Assembly (NCBI GenBank): GCA_938044775.1
Contig: CALIOE010000051.1
Location: forward strand, 1-33,351
Direction of reading: 5' to 3'
Source: an uncultured Rhizobiaceae group bacterium
Lineage (GTDB): Bacteria; Pseudomonadota; Alphaproteobacteria; Rhizobiales; Rhizobiaceae
Length of the DNA stretch: 33,351 nt
The notes under the pieces are model-generated. The model saw nothing but the letters and a program-made list of their open reading frames with translations, had not been told where the DNA came from and did not search any database. The stretch's first letter is position 1. The number at the start of each line of letters is the position of its first letter. The position numbers and the translations under genes are program-made. Positions 8,126 to 16,187 of the stretch are shown here, in pieces.

Positions 8126-9277
8126 ATGTTTGGGAATGAGGTCGCGAGGAGTCCTGGTCGACTCCTGGGGTTGATTTGCGGTTTTGTGATTGTGGCGAGC
8201 CTGTTTGCCGGCGGTGCTGCTGCTCATGAAGTCCGCCCCTCAATCGCTACGCTGTCGCTGCCTGGTAATGGCACCTTCGAGCTCAAAATGGCAACAAACA
8301 TCGAGGCGATGCTGGCGGAAATTGGCCCGGAACATGAAGATACGGATGATGCGCCAACGGCTGTTCTGTATCAGCAATTGCGAGCCCTTCCGGCGGCAGA
8401 GCTTGAAAAGCGGTTTCGAACGTTTACGCCCGGCTGGCTGGAAAATCTTGGCCTCGAATTTGATGGCAAAGCAGCTTCCATGTCGATTGCAAGCATCGCC
8501 ATTCCTGAAACCGGTGATCTGGACCTGGCGCGCGACTCAAGTGTGGTCCTGTCAGGCAAGGTGCCGGAAGGAGCGGAGACACTTATCTGGGCCTATCCGG
8601 CAGAATATGGCGCCAGCGTCCTGCGGGTAGAGCGGCCGGGCGAACCGGTTCAGGGCCAGTATTTCATAGCCGGAGCAAGGAGTGAGGCCATTGCGCTTGC
8701 AAAGGCAGAGCCGCGTTCAACATGGCAGGTATTCTACGATTACGTTGTCATCGGCTTTACCCATATCCTTCCCAAAGGACTGGATCACATTCTTTTCGTC
8801 TTGGGGATATTTCTGCTTTCACCCAGGTGGAAGCCCCTGCTCACCCAGGTGACGGCTTTCACGATCGCCCATTCGGTAACACTGGCATTGGGCCTGTACG
8901 GAATTGTCAACATCGCTCCGTCAATCGTTGAACCACTAATTGCGCTATCGATTGTGTATGTCGCACTTGAAAACACGTTCACGCGCAAACTGCATGCATG
9001 GCGGCCCGTGATCGTCTTTGCTTTCGGGCTGCTGCACGGTCTGGGGTTTGCGGGCGTATTGCGCGAAATAGGGCTCGAACAAGGGCAGTTCGCGCTCGGT
9101 CTGGTTGCCTTCAATGTCGGGGTCGAGCTTGGTCAATTGGCAGTCATTGCGCTTGCCTTCCTTGCGGTTGGCCTGTTTCTGCAGCGCAGTTGGTACCGCA
9201 ACCGGATTGTCATTCCGGCATCGTTCGCCATCGCGGCAATGGGCGCCTACTGGGTGGTGGAGCGTACGTTGGCCTGA
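8126..9277 (+). CDS. HupE/UreJ-family membrane protein (putative metal permease)
   Basis: The frame gives 383 residues: signal peptide (FVIVASLFAGGAAAHE), a soluble periplasmic domain to about residue 200, then six or seven membrane helices. Family motifs are GFTHILPKGLDHILFVLG (His and Asp-His in the first helix), TIAHSVTLALGLYG, and FGLLHGLGFAGVLREIG. In hydrogenase and urease loci, HupE/UreJ proteins are proposed nickel carriers, but no hydrogenase or urease genes are in this window, so nickel, cobalt or another metal are all open. As in DUF4198 opposite, the mature N-terminus would fall at AHE. The ATG at 8126 lacks a strong ribosome binding site; a 7-bp hairpin (8147-8166) lies just inside the coding region. 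Confidence 0.85.
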   Translation: MFGNEVARSPGRLLGLICGFVIVASLFAGGAAAHEVRPSIATLSLPGNGTFELKMATNIEAMLAEIGPEHEDTDDAPTAVLYQQLRALPAAELEKRFRTFTPGWLENLGLEFDGKAASMSIASIAIPETGDLDLARDSSVVLSGKVPEGAETLIWAYPAEYGASVLRVERPGEPVQGQYFIAGARSEAIALAKAEPRSTWQVFYDYVVIGFTHILPKGLDHILFVLGIFLLSPRWKPLLTQVTAFTIAHSVTLALGLYGIVNIAPSIVEPLIALSIVYVALENTFTRKLHAWRPVIVFAFGLLHGLGFAGVLREIGLEQGQFALGLVAFNVGVELGQLAVIALAFLAVGLFLQRSWYRNRIVIPASFAIAAMGAYWVVERTLA

Positions 9278-9282
9278 CCGCT

Positions 9283-10119
9283 CTATTGATCCGTCGGTGT
9301 GTCGGTCGGCGGCCAGATCTCACTAAGTCTTCCGCCGGTTCTTAACGGCCAGCACTCTTTCGCCAGGCCGGTTTTATCATCTGTGACGACCATCACACCG
9401 CTGAGCGTAACCGGACCACTGGCTGGTTCCATGCGCCGCTTGGGCAGCTTTGTCAGAAATCGGTTGAGCGGCTCTTCCTTGTCCATGCCAATGGAGGAAT
9501 CGTAATCGCCGCACATACCGGCGTCTGTCAGATAGGCTGTGCCGCCGCTGAGGACCTGATGGTCTGCAGTGGGGATGTGGGTGTGCGTGCCGACAACAAG
9601 GCTCGCCCGTCCATCGACAAAGTGAGCGAAACACTGCTTTTCACTGGTGGCTTCCGCGTGAAAATCCAAAATAATGGCATCGGCTGCCTCGCCAAGAGGG
9701 CAGGCGGCCAGTATTTCCTCCGCCGCAGTGAAGGGATCGTTCAGTTCAGGGTGCATAAACACCCGCCCCATGATGTTTGCGACCAGCACGTGGGCTCCAT
9801 TGGCCGCTTCGTACAGATATGATCCTCGCCCGGGCGTTCCAAAGGGAAAATTGGCCGGACGCAGAAAACGTTCCTCGGCATCGGCAAAAGCCAGCGCTTC
9901 CTTCTGGTCAAATACATGATTGCCGGTGGTCACAACATCGGCTCCGGCCTCAAGCGTGTCGTGAAGGATTTTGCGCGTGATGCCAAAACCGCCGGCGGCG
10001 TTTTCACCATTCACGATAACGAAGTCCAGCTTCAGCTTCTTTCTGATTGCGGGCAGTTTCTCGTAGACTGCAGTGCGACCGGCTTTGCCCACCATATCGC
10101 CCAGAAACAATATCCTCAT
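9283..10119 (-). CDS. YmdB-family metallophosphoesterase (TIGR00282)
   Basis: A 278-residue calcineurin-like phosphoesterase. In Bacillus, YmdB is a 2',3'-cyclic-nucleotide phosphodiesterase affecting biofilm and sporulation choices; the role in alphaproteobacteria is not settled. Metal-binding motifs are GDMVGKAGR near residue 6, NGENAAGG near 38, TTGNHVFDQ near 64, DFHAEATSEK near 148 and VGTHTHIPTAD near 174. I chose ATG 10119 because it overlaps the upstream cyclo-ligase stop (ATGA) and the protein then begins with the canonical MRILFLGDMVG; the frame extends 27 codons upstream without homology. It is the last gene of a minus-strand unit zapA, 6S RNA, fau, ymdB. Confidence 0.92.
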   Translation of the reverse strand: MRILFLGDMVGKAGRTAVYEKLPAIRKKLKLDFVIVNGENAAGGFGITRKILHDTLEAGADVVTTGNHVFDQKEALAFADAEERFLRPANFPFGTPGRGSYLYEAANGAHVLVANIMGRVFMHPELNDPFTAAEEILAACPLGEAADAIILDFHAEATSEKQCFAHFVDGRASLVVGTHTHIPTADHQVLSGGTAYLTDAGMCGDYDSSIGMDKEEPLNRFLTKLPKRRMEPASGPVTLSGVMVVTDDKTGLAKECWPLRTGGRLSEIWPPTDTPTDQ

Positions 10120-10742
10120 TGCTTGTGCTCTTTCTGATCGGACGGGGCATCTGCTGCGACCAGCACGCCGTTTTCCGTGATAATGTGTCCAAGTGGACAA
10201 TCATGAGGCTCGGCGGGAACAGCGACTGCCTGCTGCACTGAATAGGCCATTCCCAACAGTGTCGGCTGTATCCCTGACTTTATCAATTTCTCGATATAGC
10301 GGTCGTAGTATCCCGCACCATAACCAATTCGATTACCGCTTGTGTCAAAGACACTGAGCGGCATCAAGAGAAACTCCGGCGACAGCACTGCGGCATTTTC
10401 ATCCGGGCCCACGGTTCCAAATCCACTGTCGACAAGCGATGCACCTCGAACCAGTTCACGAAATTCCAGTTTTGTCTTGTCGATCACAACAGGAAGGCAG
10501 AGCCGTGCGCCGCGACTGGCCAATTCGGCCATGAGCGGTCGCGGGTCGATCTCGGAGCGGATTGGATGATACCCGCCTACAATCACGCCTGGATCGAGGT
10601 TTTCCAGAATCTCATGGTGGGCTCCAGCGGCGGACGCTGCGAGAGCCGCCTCTATGCGGAATTCCTGATCGAGGCGATCACGCTTCTGCAGCGCCGTCTT
10701 TCGCAGGAGGGCTTTTTCAGCCTGCTGATTGGATGAATGCAT
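10116..10742 (-). CDS. fau: 5-formyltetrahydrofolate cyclo-ligase
   Basis: Converts 5-formyl-THF to 5,10-methenyl-THF with ATP, recycling the storage form of folate. The visible motifs are an N-terminal helix with a basic RK--L--RD pattern, GGYHPIRSEIDPRPL (substrate contact), and the nucleotide loop GNRIGYGAGYYDRYI in the C-terminal half. ATG 10742 gives 208 residues; an ATG eight codons upstream (10766) is also open, and I cannot exclude it. The gene lies directly downstream of the 6S RNA gene, the classical ssrS-fau (ygfA) linkage found across proteobacteria, and its stop overlaps the ymdB-like start by four bases. Confidence 0.92.
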   Translation of the reverse strand: MHSSNQQAEKALLRKTALQKRDRLDQEFRIEAALAASAAGAHHEILENLDPGVIVGGYHPIRSEIDPRPLMAELASRGARLCLPVVIDKTKLEFRELVRGASLVDSGFGTVGPDENAAVLSPEFLLMPLSVFDTSGNRIGYGAGYYDRYIEKLIKSGIQPTLLGMAYSVQQAVAVPAEPHDCPLGHIITENGVLVAADAPSDQKEHKQ

Positions 10743-10804
10743 CTGGTTTCCGGTCCGGTCGCGCAATCGTACAGCGCAGAAATTGGCTGGAATGCAGATC
10801 TGAC

Positions 10805-10963
10805 AAGCGAGCCGCCACGACCGTGAAGGTTTTTTCGATCCCGGAACCTACAGCGTAGGTGGGCACCGTGTGTCCAAGCCCACGGGCAAGGACAGGGACA
10901 GCTCCCTTTAAGATCGGTAAGGCCCCGGGAATGAATTTTTCACAAACCGGGCAGCCCACTCTT
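10805..10963 (-). ncRNA. ssrS: 6S RNA (ssrS)
   Basis: The roughly 160-base minus-strand region between zapA and fau matches the position and sequence of alphaproteobacterial 6S RNA. The 3' half carries the block CCCACCTACGCTGTAGGTTC, then CGGGATCG, then an ACGGTCGTGGCGGCTCGC-like closing arm that I recognise from rhizobial 6S. ACCTACGCTGTAGGT is itself a hairpin next to the central bubble. 6S RNA mimics an open promoter and sequesters the housekeeping RNA polymerase in stationary phase. A -10-like TATAAG (10970-10975) lies about 8 bases before the proposed 5' end. Both ends are approximate to within about 5-10 bases. Processing from a transcript shared with fau is possible. Confidence 0.85.
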
Positions 10964-10969
10964 GTTCAA

Positions 10970-10975
10970 CTTATA
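10970..10975 (-). promoter_or_regulatory. Likely -10 element of the 6S RNA promoter
   Basis: TATAAG on the minus strand lies about 8 bases upstream of the proposed RNA start. No convincing -35 hexamer is seen at the usual spacing (the region reads TGGCAAT), so strength cannot be judged. Confidence 0.4.
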
Positions 10976-11008
10976 GGGACGCCGGTACGGCATTGCCAGA
11001 AAATAACA

Positions 11009-11353
11009 TCAACCGGCTGCCTCGAGTTTGTTGCTGATTTCCTCGATACGGCCGGCTGTCTTAGTCAGCGCTTCAGCGATGGTTGCTTCACGCTCTTCGC
11101 TTTCGCCGGTGCGCAGACTGGCCAGCTCGGATTCAAGGCCGCGAACCTTATGGTGCATTTCGACCAATTCGTCCGTCACCATAATCCCCGCCATGACGGT
11201 CAGCCGCTGGTCGCCGATTTCGCCGAAGGAGCCCTTCAGCTGGTGAATGTATTTGTCAAAACGCTGGGCCAGGTCCATCAAATGGGTTTCCTGTCCTTCG
11301 TCACACGCCATGCGGTAGGTTTTTCCGTTTATGAGCACCGCAACCTGGGGCAT
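11009..11353 (-). CDS. zapA: Cell division protein ZapA
   Basis: A 114-residue cytosolic protein that binds FtsZ filaments and stabilises the Z-ring. It has the ZapA layout: an N-terminal beta-rich globular head (VAVLINGKTYRMACDEGQE, then LAQRFDKYI near residue 30) followed by a long amphipathic helix with coiled-coil heptads from about residue 55 to the end (LVEMHHKVRGLESELASLR). The length is normal. It lies between a DUF4164 gene and 6S RNA on the same strand, which is the usual arrangement in rhizobia. Confidence 0.92.
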   Translation of the reverse strand: MPQVAVLINGKTYRMACDEGQETHLMDLAQRFDKYIHQLKGSFGEIGDQRLTVMAGIMVTDELVEMHHKVRGLESELASLRTGESEEREATIAEALTKTAGRIEEISNKLEAAG

Positions 11354-11374
11354 ACACCAATATCCTTCTACAAA

Positions 11375-11401
11375 CAGTTCAGGCAGTTCAGACAGTTCAG
11401 G
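11375..11401. repeat. Three tandem 9-base repeats at the DUF4164 stop
   Basis: CAGTTCAGG, CAGTTCAGA, CAGTTCAGG follow each other without a gap on the plus strand. On the coding (minus) strand each unit carries TGA in the reading frame of the upstream gene, so translation would meet three in-frame stops, three codons apart. It lies in the 43-base spacer before zapA. Confidence 0.85.
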
Positions 11402-11702
11402 CGCGAGAATCGATCACGCCACGCACAATTTCCATCGCTCCGACAAGGCGCCGAGAGACCTCCGAATTCGTTTCTGCAAGCCGCTGGGCCCGGGCCTGAG
11501 ACGCGTCCAGGTCGCGGGCCAGCTTTGACCGGTCGTCGGCCATCCGCTGAACCTCTTCGTCAGCGCTGCGTACCTTGCTACGTGATTCGATGGAAGCGGT
11601 AACCGCATTGTCGAGCTTGTCGAGGGCATTATTGAGACGGGCTAAGGCCGTTGCCATCGGATTGTCGGGAGATGAAGGTGAGCCTGAAGCTTGGTCTGCC
11701 AT
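11397..11702 (-). CDS. DUF4164 coiled-coil protein next to zapA
   Basis: A 101-residue protein with a Ser/Pro-rich start followed by one long predicted helix: ALARLNNALDKLDNAV, then an SADEEVQRMADDRSKLARDL coiled-coil region, ending near a hydrophobic GAMEIVRGVI. DUF4164 genes sit beside zapA in many Hyphomicrobiales. A division-related or ZapB-like scaffolding role is often supposed from this linkage but is inference. I chose ATG 11702; the frame stays open 20 codons further to 11762, but the added residues look non-conserved. The ribosome binding site (CGAGGC) is weak. The stop sits inside a 9-base tandem repeat. Confidence 0.78.
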   Translation of the reverse strand: MADQASGSPSSPDNPMATALARLNNALDKLDNAVTASIESRSKVRSADEEVQRMADDRSKLARDLDASQARAQRLAETNSEVSRRLVGAMEIVRGVIDSRA

Positions 11703-12085
11703 GGGGCCTCGAGAACTGGGATTTACAATTGGCGCGGAAACAGAAGCGGTTCGTGCCTGCATTACTCAAACGTCAAAACAGATGAATCGTCAATCTATTT
11801 GGGTGGTTATCCCTGAGCTTTTGAGTCCTTTTGCAGGAAGGTTGGGGCGCCCTCCTAAGTGGTTATTCACATCGTTCGCTGACGGCAGAGGCTTTGATTG
11901 ACTCGTATTGCCAAGCTGTTATGTCTCGCGCCAAATTTCGCGGCCACCTCACGTAACTTCAATTGCGTGGTGGCTTGAAAATGCGGGACGGATTTACCGG
12001 GTTGATTTTTCAGGACTTTGTCCGTCTTCGGTAATTGCATCGTCTCGCTTGGTGACACAGGCAAGCGGCTCCGCCGCAGGAACAT
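11703..12085. other. 383-base divergent intergenic region before tkt
   Basis: This gap separates the minus-strand DUF4164/zapA unit from tkt and must hold both promoters. Visible structure: a bulged hairpin CCACC-TC-ACG with CGT-GGTGG (11944-11973) and a 6-base inverted repeat GACGGA/TCCGTC (11987-11992 with 12021-12026). A TTATTCACA near 11862 is one base from a DnaA box but isolated. I see no gene and no clear sigma-70 pair. Confidence 0.5.
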
Positions 12086-14095
12086 ATGACCCAATCTGAC
12101 AAGAACGCGCGCATGGCCCACGCCATACGATTTCTGGCAGCCGACGCTGTTCAAAAAGCAAATTCCGGCCACCCCGGCCTGCCCATGGGTGCAGCTGATA
12201 TCGCTACCGTTTTGTTTACCCGGTTTATGAAATTTGATCCCAACAAGCCGCACTGGCCTGACCGCGACCGCTTCATTCTTTCTGCCGGCCACGGTTCGAT
12301 GTTGCTTTATTCCTCGCTTTATCTTCTTGGCTATCCCGACATGGACATCGGTCAATTGGAGAATTTCCGACAGCTTGGTGCGAGAACGGCGGGTCATCCC
12401 GAATACGGGCACGCATCGGGCATTGAGACGACAACCGGTCCGCTGGGACAGGGAATAGGCAACGCTGTTGGAATGGCCATGGCAGAGCGAAAGCTGGCCG
12501 TCGAATTCGGCTCGGACCTTGTCGATCACTATACCTATTGCCTGGTTGGTGATGGCTGCCTGATGGAAGGCATTTCGCAGGAGGCAATCTCTCTCGCCGG
12601 GCACCTGAAGCTCAACAAGCTGATCGTGTTCTGGGATGACAATGACATCTCCATTGATGGCCCTATATCGCTGTCGGACTCGACCGATCAAATTGCCCGT
12701 TTCGGCGCTTCCGGCTGGCACACAATGACCGTTGACGGCCATGATCACGACCAGATTGCCGAAGCGATAGAGGCTGCTCATAATTCCACAATGCCCACCA
12801 TGATTGCCTGCAAGACGACCATTGGTTACGGCGCGCCGACGAAAGCCGGCACCAGTGGTGCGCACGGTTCCCCTCTCGGTCCCGACGAAATAAAGGGAGC
12901 CCGTCAGGCGCTGGGCTGGGATGCTGAGCCGTTCACCGTGCCGGAAGATGTTCTGGACGCATGGCGTATCGCCGGATTGCGGTCAGCTCAAAAGCGCAAG
13001 GAATGGCAAAAGCGCCTCGAAGCAGCTGATTCCGGAATCAGGGGAGAGTTCGAACGTCGCTATCGTGGTGATCTGCCCAGCGGGTTCGAAAGCGCGATTG
13101 ACGATCACAAGGAACAACTGGCGCAGGAACCCATTAAGAAGGCGACGCGTAAGGCATCGCAAGCAACCCTGGAAGTCATCAATGGCGTGGTGCCGGAAAC
13201 CTTCGCCGGTTCTGCCGACCTGACAGGCTCTAACAACACAAACACCAGTCAGACCGCGCCGATCACCCCGGACGATTTTTCCGGACGCTTTGTGCATTAT
13301 GGAATTCGTGAGCACGGAATGGCGGCTGCAATGAACGGCATTGCCCTGCATGGCGGGCTCATTCCCTATTCCGGTGGGTTTCTGATTTTTTCGGACTATT
13401 GCCGGCCGTCGATCCGCCTGGCGGCGCTCATGGGAATCCGGGCAATCCATGTCATGACGCATGATTCTATCGGATTGGGTGAAGATGGGCCCACCCACCA
13501 GCCGGTAGAACAGCTCGCTTCTCTACGGGCAATTCCCAATCTGCTGGTGTTTCGCCCTGCAGACGTCACCGAAACTGCAGAGTGCTGGCAACTGGCGCTT
13601 GAGGCAAAGAACTCACCCAGCGTTATCGCGCTGACGCGACAGGACCTCGAAGCCTGTCGGTTGTCCTATGAGAAGGACAACCTCTGCGCCCGGGGCGCCT
13701 ATGAGGTTGCCGGGACGGAAGAAGACGCCCAGATCAGCCTGTTTGCAAGCGGTTCGGAAGTTGAGCTTGCGATAGCCGCCAAAGCGGAACTGGATGCCGC
13801 TGGCCACCCCACACGTGTCGTTTCTGTACCGTGTTTTGAGCTGTTTGAAGCCCAATCAGAAGGCTATCGGTCAGCTGTCAGCGGCGACGCACCGATTCGT
13901 ATCGGAATCGAGGCTGCAGTCCGTCAGGGATGGGATGGAATCATTGGCGATGACGGTTTGTTCGTGGGTATGGACGGATTTGGTGCGTCGGCCCCCTACA
14001 AGGAACTGTATCAGCATTTCGGCATCACACGTGAGGCCATTGTCGCCGCCGCTCTGAGCCGCGTTGAGCAGGCCGCGGAGGACGCTTCCAGCTGA
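12086..14095 (+). CDS. tkt: Transketolase
   Basis: Thiamine-diphosphate enzyme that moves two-carbon units between ketose and aldose phosphates in the pentose phosphate pathway. The 669-residue length is standard. Visible motifs: [14 protein letters not shown] near residue 28 (catalytic His), [30 protein letters not shown], and the ThDP motif [13 protein letters not shown] ending at DDNDISIDG. The pyrimidine domain has [13 protein letters not shown], then [18 protein letters not shown] with the catalytic Glu, and [15 protein letters not shown]. The ATG follows GCAGGAA by a few bases. gap, pgk and fba follow on the same strand, as in many rhizobia. The absence of cbb genes here argues against a Calvin-cycle-only enzyme. 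Confidence 0.97.
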   Translation: MTQSDKNARMAHAIRFLAADAVQKANSGHPGLPMGAADIATVLFTRFMKFDPNKPHWPDRDRFILSAGHGSMLLYSSLYLLGYPDMDIGQLENFRQLGARTAGHPEYGHASGIETTTGPLGQGIGNAVGMAMAERKLAVEFGSDLVDHYTYCLVGDGCLMEGISQEAISLAGHLKLNKLIVFWDDNDISIDGPISLSDSTDQIARFGASGWHTMTVDGHDHDQIAEAIEAAHNSTMPTMIACKTTIGYGAPTKAGTSGAHGSPLGPDEIKGARQALGWDAEPFTVPEDVLDAWRIAGLRSAQKRKEWQKRLEAADSGIRGEFERRYRGDLPSGFESAIDDHKEQLAQEPIKKATRKASQATLEVINGVVPETFAGSADLTGSNNTNTSQTAPITPDDFSGRFVHYGIREHGMAAAMNGIALHGGLIPYSGGFLIFSDYCRPSIRLAALMGIRAIHVMTHDSIGLGEDGPTHQPVEQLASLRAIPNLLVFRPADVTETAECWQLALEAKNSPSVIALTRQDLEACRLSYEKDNLCARGAYEVAGTEEDAQISLFASGSEVELAIAAKAELDAAGHPTRVVSVPCFELFEAQSEGYRSAVSGDAPIRIGIEAAVRQGWDGIIGDDGLFVGMDGFGASAPYKELYQHFGITREAIVAAALSRVEQAAEDASS

Positions 14096-14183
14096 TTTGC
14101 ATGTCCTGTTTACGATAACTTTGGATGATTGAGAGTTTCAATCGTTTAGTGTCGACCGCACCACTGGTGACAGCACAATCTTC

Positions 14184-14237
14184 CCGCTAAGGGGCTCCAA
14201 ACAAATGCGCGTTTGTGCGCGGTGGGTCCCTTAACGG
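14184..14237 (+). promoter_or_regulatory. Structured leader of gap with Shine-Dalgarno in the stem base
   Basis: The gap leader can fold into two stacked elements. The outer stem pairs 14184-14197 (CCGCTAAGGGGCTC) with 14224-14237 (GGGTCCCTTAACGG), with one mismatch and two wobbles. The inner hairpin is ACAAA-TGCGCG-TTTGT (14201-14216). The outer 3' strand ends in CGG, which begins the GGAG ribosome binding site 7 bases before the ATG, so folding could limit ribosome access. No poly-T follows, so it is not a plain terminator. Function as a switch is inference. Confidence 0.55.
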
Positions 14238-14246
14238 AGTGAGATC

Positions 14247-15278
14247 ATGGCTGTCAGAGTCGCAATCAACGGATTTGGTCGCATTGGCCGGCATACGCTG
14301 CGCGCCATTCATGAACTGAAGCGCAAAGACATCGAAGTCGTTGCGATCAATAATTCAGGCGACATTGAGACCCACGCTCATCTGCTTCGTTTTGACAGTG
14401 TGCACGGTCCCTTTCCCGGTAAGGTCAAAGCCACAAAGAAAGGCATCAACCTTGGACGTGGTGTCATTCCGTTCTTCGCCGATCGCGATCCTCGCAATCT
14501 TCCGTGGCGCGATCTGGATGTCGACATCGTGCTCGAATGCACCGGAGCCTTCACCAGCCGGGAGAAATCCATGGTGCACATCGAATCCGGTGCCAAGCGC
14601 GTGCTCATTTCGGCGCCCGGCAAACCTGCCGACAAGACCATCGTTTATGGCGTGAACGAGAACGTGCTTACTCCCAAGGACCTGGTTGTGTCCGCTGCTT
14701 CCTGCACCACAAATTGCCTTGCCCCGGTCTGTTACGTGCTCAATGAAGCGATTGGTATCGATCACGGATTCATGACCACCGTGCACTCATATACCGGGGA
14801 TCAGCCAACGTTGGACCGAAATCACAAGGACGTTTATCGCGCCCGATCCGCCGCCATGTCGATGATTCCGACGTCCACCGGAGCGGCTAAGGGGCTTGGT
14901 CTGGTTCTTCCCGAACTGGCCGGCAAACTTGACGGCTCCGCGGTTCGCGTTCCGACCCCAAACGTGTCGCTGGTTGATTTGAAATTCGTCGCTAAGCGCA
15001 CCACGACGGTTGAGGAAATAAACGAGGCCATGCTGATCGCTTCAAAAAAGCGGCTCAAAGGTATTCTCGCTTACGACCCCGCGCCCAAGGTTTCCGTAGA
15101 TTTCAACCACGATCCGCATTCATCCTGTTTTGCGCCGGCACAGACCCGGGTGATGAACGGCACCATGGTCCAGGTGATGGCGTGGTACGACAACGAATGG
15201 GGATTCTCCTGCCGCATGACAGATGTGGCGGTGGAGATGGGCAAGCACCTTCAGGTTTCGCTGCGGCAGGCCGCCTGA
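14247..15278 (+). CDS. gap: Glyceraldehyde-3-phosphate dehydrogenase (type I), Asn at the coenzyme-selecting position
   Basis: Oxidises glyceraldehyde-3-phosphate to 1,3-bisphosphoglycerate, or the reverse in gluconeogenesis. It has 343 residues: the N-terminal Rossmann motif INGFGRIGR (7-15), catalytic Cys153 in ASCTTNC, His180 in TTVHSYT, the phosphate loop STGAAKGLG, and AWYDNEWGFSCRM near the C-terminus. At the end of the second strand it reads AINNSGD (33-39), where NAD-dependent enzymes usually have Asp (AIND). Loss of that Asp occurs in NADP-preferring enzymes such as Bacillus GapB (AINA), so altered coenzyme use is likely but untested. The GGAG site is 7 bases before the ATG and overlaps the leader stem. 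pgk follows downstream after the converging lipoprotein gene. Confidence 0.96.
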   Translation: MAVRVAINGFGRIGRHTLRAIHELKRKDIEVVAINNSGDIETHAHLLRFDSVHGPFPGKVKATKKGINLGRGVIPFFADRDPRNLPWRDLDVDIVLECTGAFTSREKSMVHIESGAKRVLISAPGKPADKTIVYGVNENVLTPKDLVVSAASCTTNCLAPVCYVLNEAIGIDHGFMTTVHSYTGDQPTLDRNHKDVYRARSAAMSMIPTSTGAAKGLGLVLPELAGKLDGSAVRVPTPNVSLVDLKFVAKRTTTVEEINEAMLIASKKRLKGILAYDPAPKVSVDFNHDPHSSCFAPAQTRVMNGTMVQVMAWYDNEWGFSCRMTDVAVEMGKHLQVSLRQAA

Positions 15279-15290
15279 TATCCATCGCGT

Positions 15291-15330
15291 TGACCCGGCA
15301 ATGTTGGGCGCTGACCCGGCAATGTTGGGC
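15291..15330. repeat. Tandem duplication of 19 identical bases, 21-base period
   Basis: TGACCCGGCAATGTTGGGC occurs at 15291-15309 and again, identically, at 15312-15330. It starts just after the gap stop codon. It looks like a recent slippage duplication or a paired binding site. Confidence 0.95.
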
Positions 15331-15374
15331 TACGCATTCGGATGCAGTCCGAATCCCTGGTCGCCTGAAACAGG

Positions 15375-15419
15375 CCAGCTGTTCAACCGAACCTTCACGA
15401 TTGAAGAGCTGGTGTTTCT
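15375..15419. terminator. Hairpin between converging gap and lipoprotein genes
   Basis: CCAGCT-G-TTCAA (15375-15386) pairs with TTGAA-G-AGCTGG (15401-15412): an 11-bp stem with one G-G mismatch around a 14-base loop. On the plus strand TGTTTCTTT follows, giving a moderate T-rich tail, so it fits a terminator for gap. The loop is larger than usual. Confidence 0.55.
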
Positions 15420-15431
15420 TTGGTCTGGATC

Positions 15432-15971
15432 TTAACTGGGCCCGGTCTTAAGGGCGTTTTTGACATAGTTTGGGGTGATTTTCTGGCGATAGGCGGCAGC
15501 GATCGCCTTTTCGGCCACGCCAACAGCGAGGCGTCCGTCTATGCGGGCCTTGTCTCCACCCGCAGCAATGGCAGCGCCCAGCAATCCGTTTATCGCGTAG
15601 GAACCGGCATCCGCGTAGATAACGGCCGTGCTTGCCGGTCGTGGCCCCGACAGGGTAGAAACACCTTTGACCCAATTTCCGTCGCCAACCAGCAGGGACT
15701 TCAATGCGTTCTTGTAGTGGATCTCGTTGACGGTCAGCGTCACGGTTTTCGCAGTCAGATTCGGCCCCATTGGGCCGGCATATGCTGACGCAATCTTCGT
15801 GCCTGCCTTCTGGACGCTCGATGCGAAATCGGAATTTGTCTCAACCGCCGGATCAACGACAACCTTTAATTGCGTGACCCGGAACTGGGAGAGCTCCCCT
15901 GGTTTAATGTTGTTGGTGCACGCTGCCAGCACGACAAGCAAAAGCAGCGAGAAAATACGTGTGAATGTCAT
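15432..15971 (-). CDS. Predicted lipoprotein, unknown function
   Basis: The protein has 179 residues and a lipoprotein signal: LLLLVVLAAC with the lipidated Cys at residue 18, followed by TNNIKPGE. The second residue after Cys is Asn rather than Asp, so outer-membrane sorting would be expected under the E. coli rule, which may not apply here. The mature part shows a FRVTQLKVVVDP strand, a VTLTVNEIHYKNALKSLLVGD segment, and a Gly/Ala-rich stretch near residues 128-146 (NGLLGAAIAAGG) that could be membrane-associated. I recognise no named family; similar hypothetical lipoproteins occur in rhizobia. It lies between gap and pgk but on the opposite strand, and is divergent from pgk. Confidence 0.75.
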   Translation of the reverse strand: MTFTRIFSLLLLVVLAACTNNIKPGELSQFRVTQLKVVVDPAVETNSDFASSVQKAGTKIASAYAGPMGPNLTAKTVTLTVNEIHYKNALKSLLVGDGNWVKGVSTLSGPRPASTAVIYADAGSYAINGLLGAAIAAGGDKARIDGRLAVGVAEKAIAAAYRQKITPNYVKNALKTGPS

Positions 15972-16187
15972 TGAATTGCCCCTTATTCAGCCATTGGCTT
16001 CTTGGACTGGATGGAACGGGAAATACAAGAGCCTTTTTTCTCTGTTCAGTACAAATCCGTTCTTCAAACACGCCTGCAAATGTTTGAATGATGACCGACA
16101 AAATTGCTCAACAGCTTGATGCTCCAAGGCAAAGAGTTGTATCGGAGCGAGACGTGTCGATGACGACGCATCTGGAGCCAAAATTCA

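Noticed and set aside
11862-11870. TTATTCACA, one mismatch from a DnaA box, near tkt.
   Set aside because: Isolated, with no cluster of boxes, no AT-rich unwinding region and no dnaA or origin-associated genes nearby.
11867-12865. A 332-codon open frame on the minus strand opposite tkt.
   Set aside because: It lies opposite the transketolase coding region, its protein shows no recognisable motif, and tkt is certain; a typical antisense open frame in GC-rich coding DNA.
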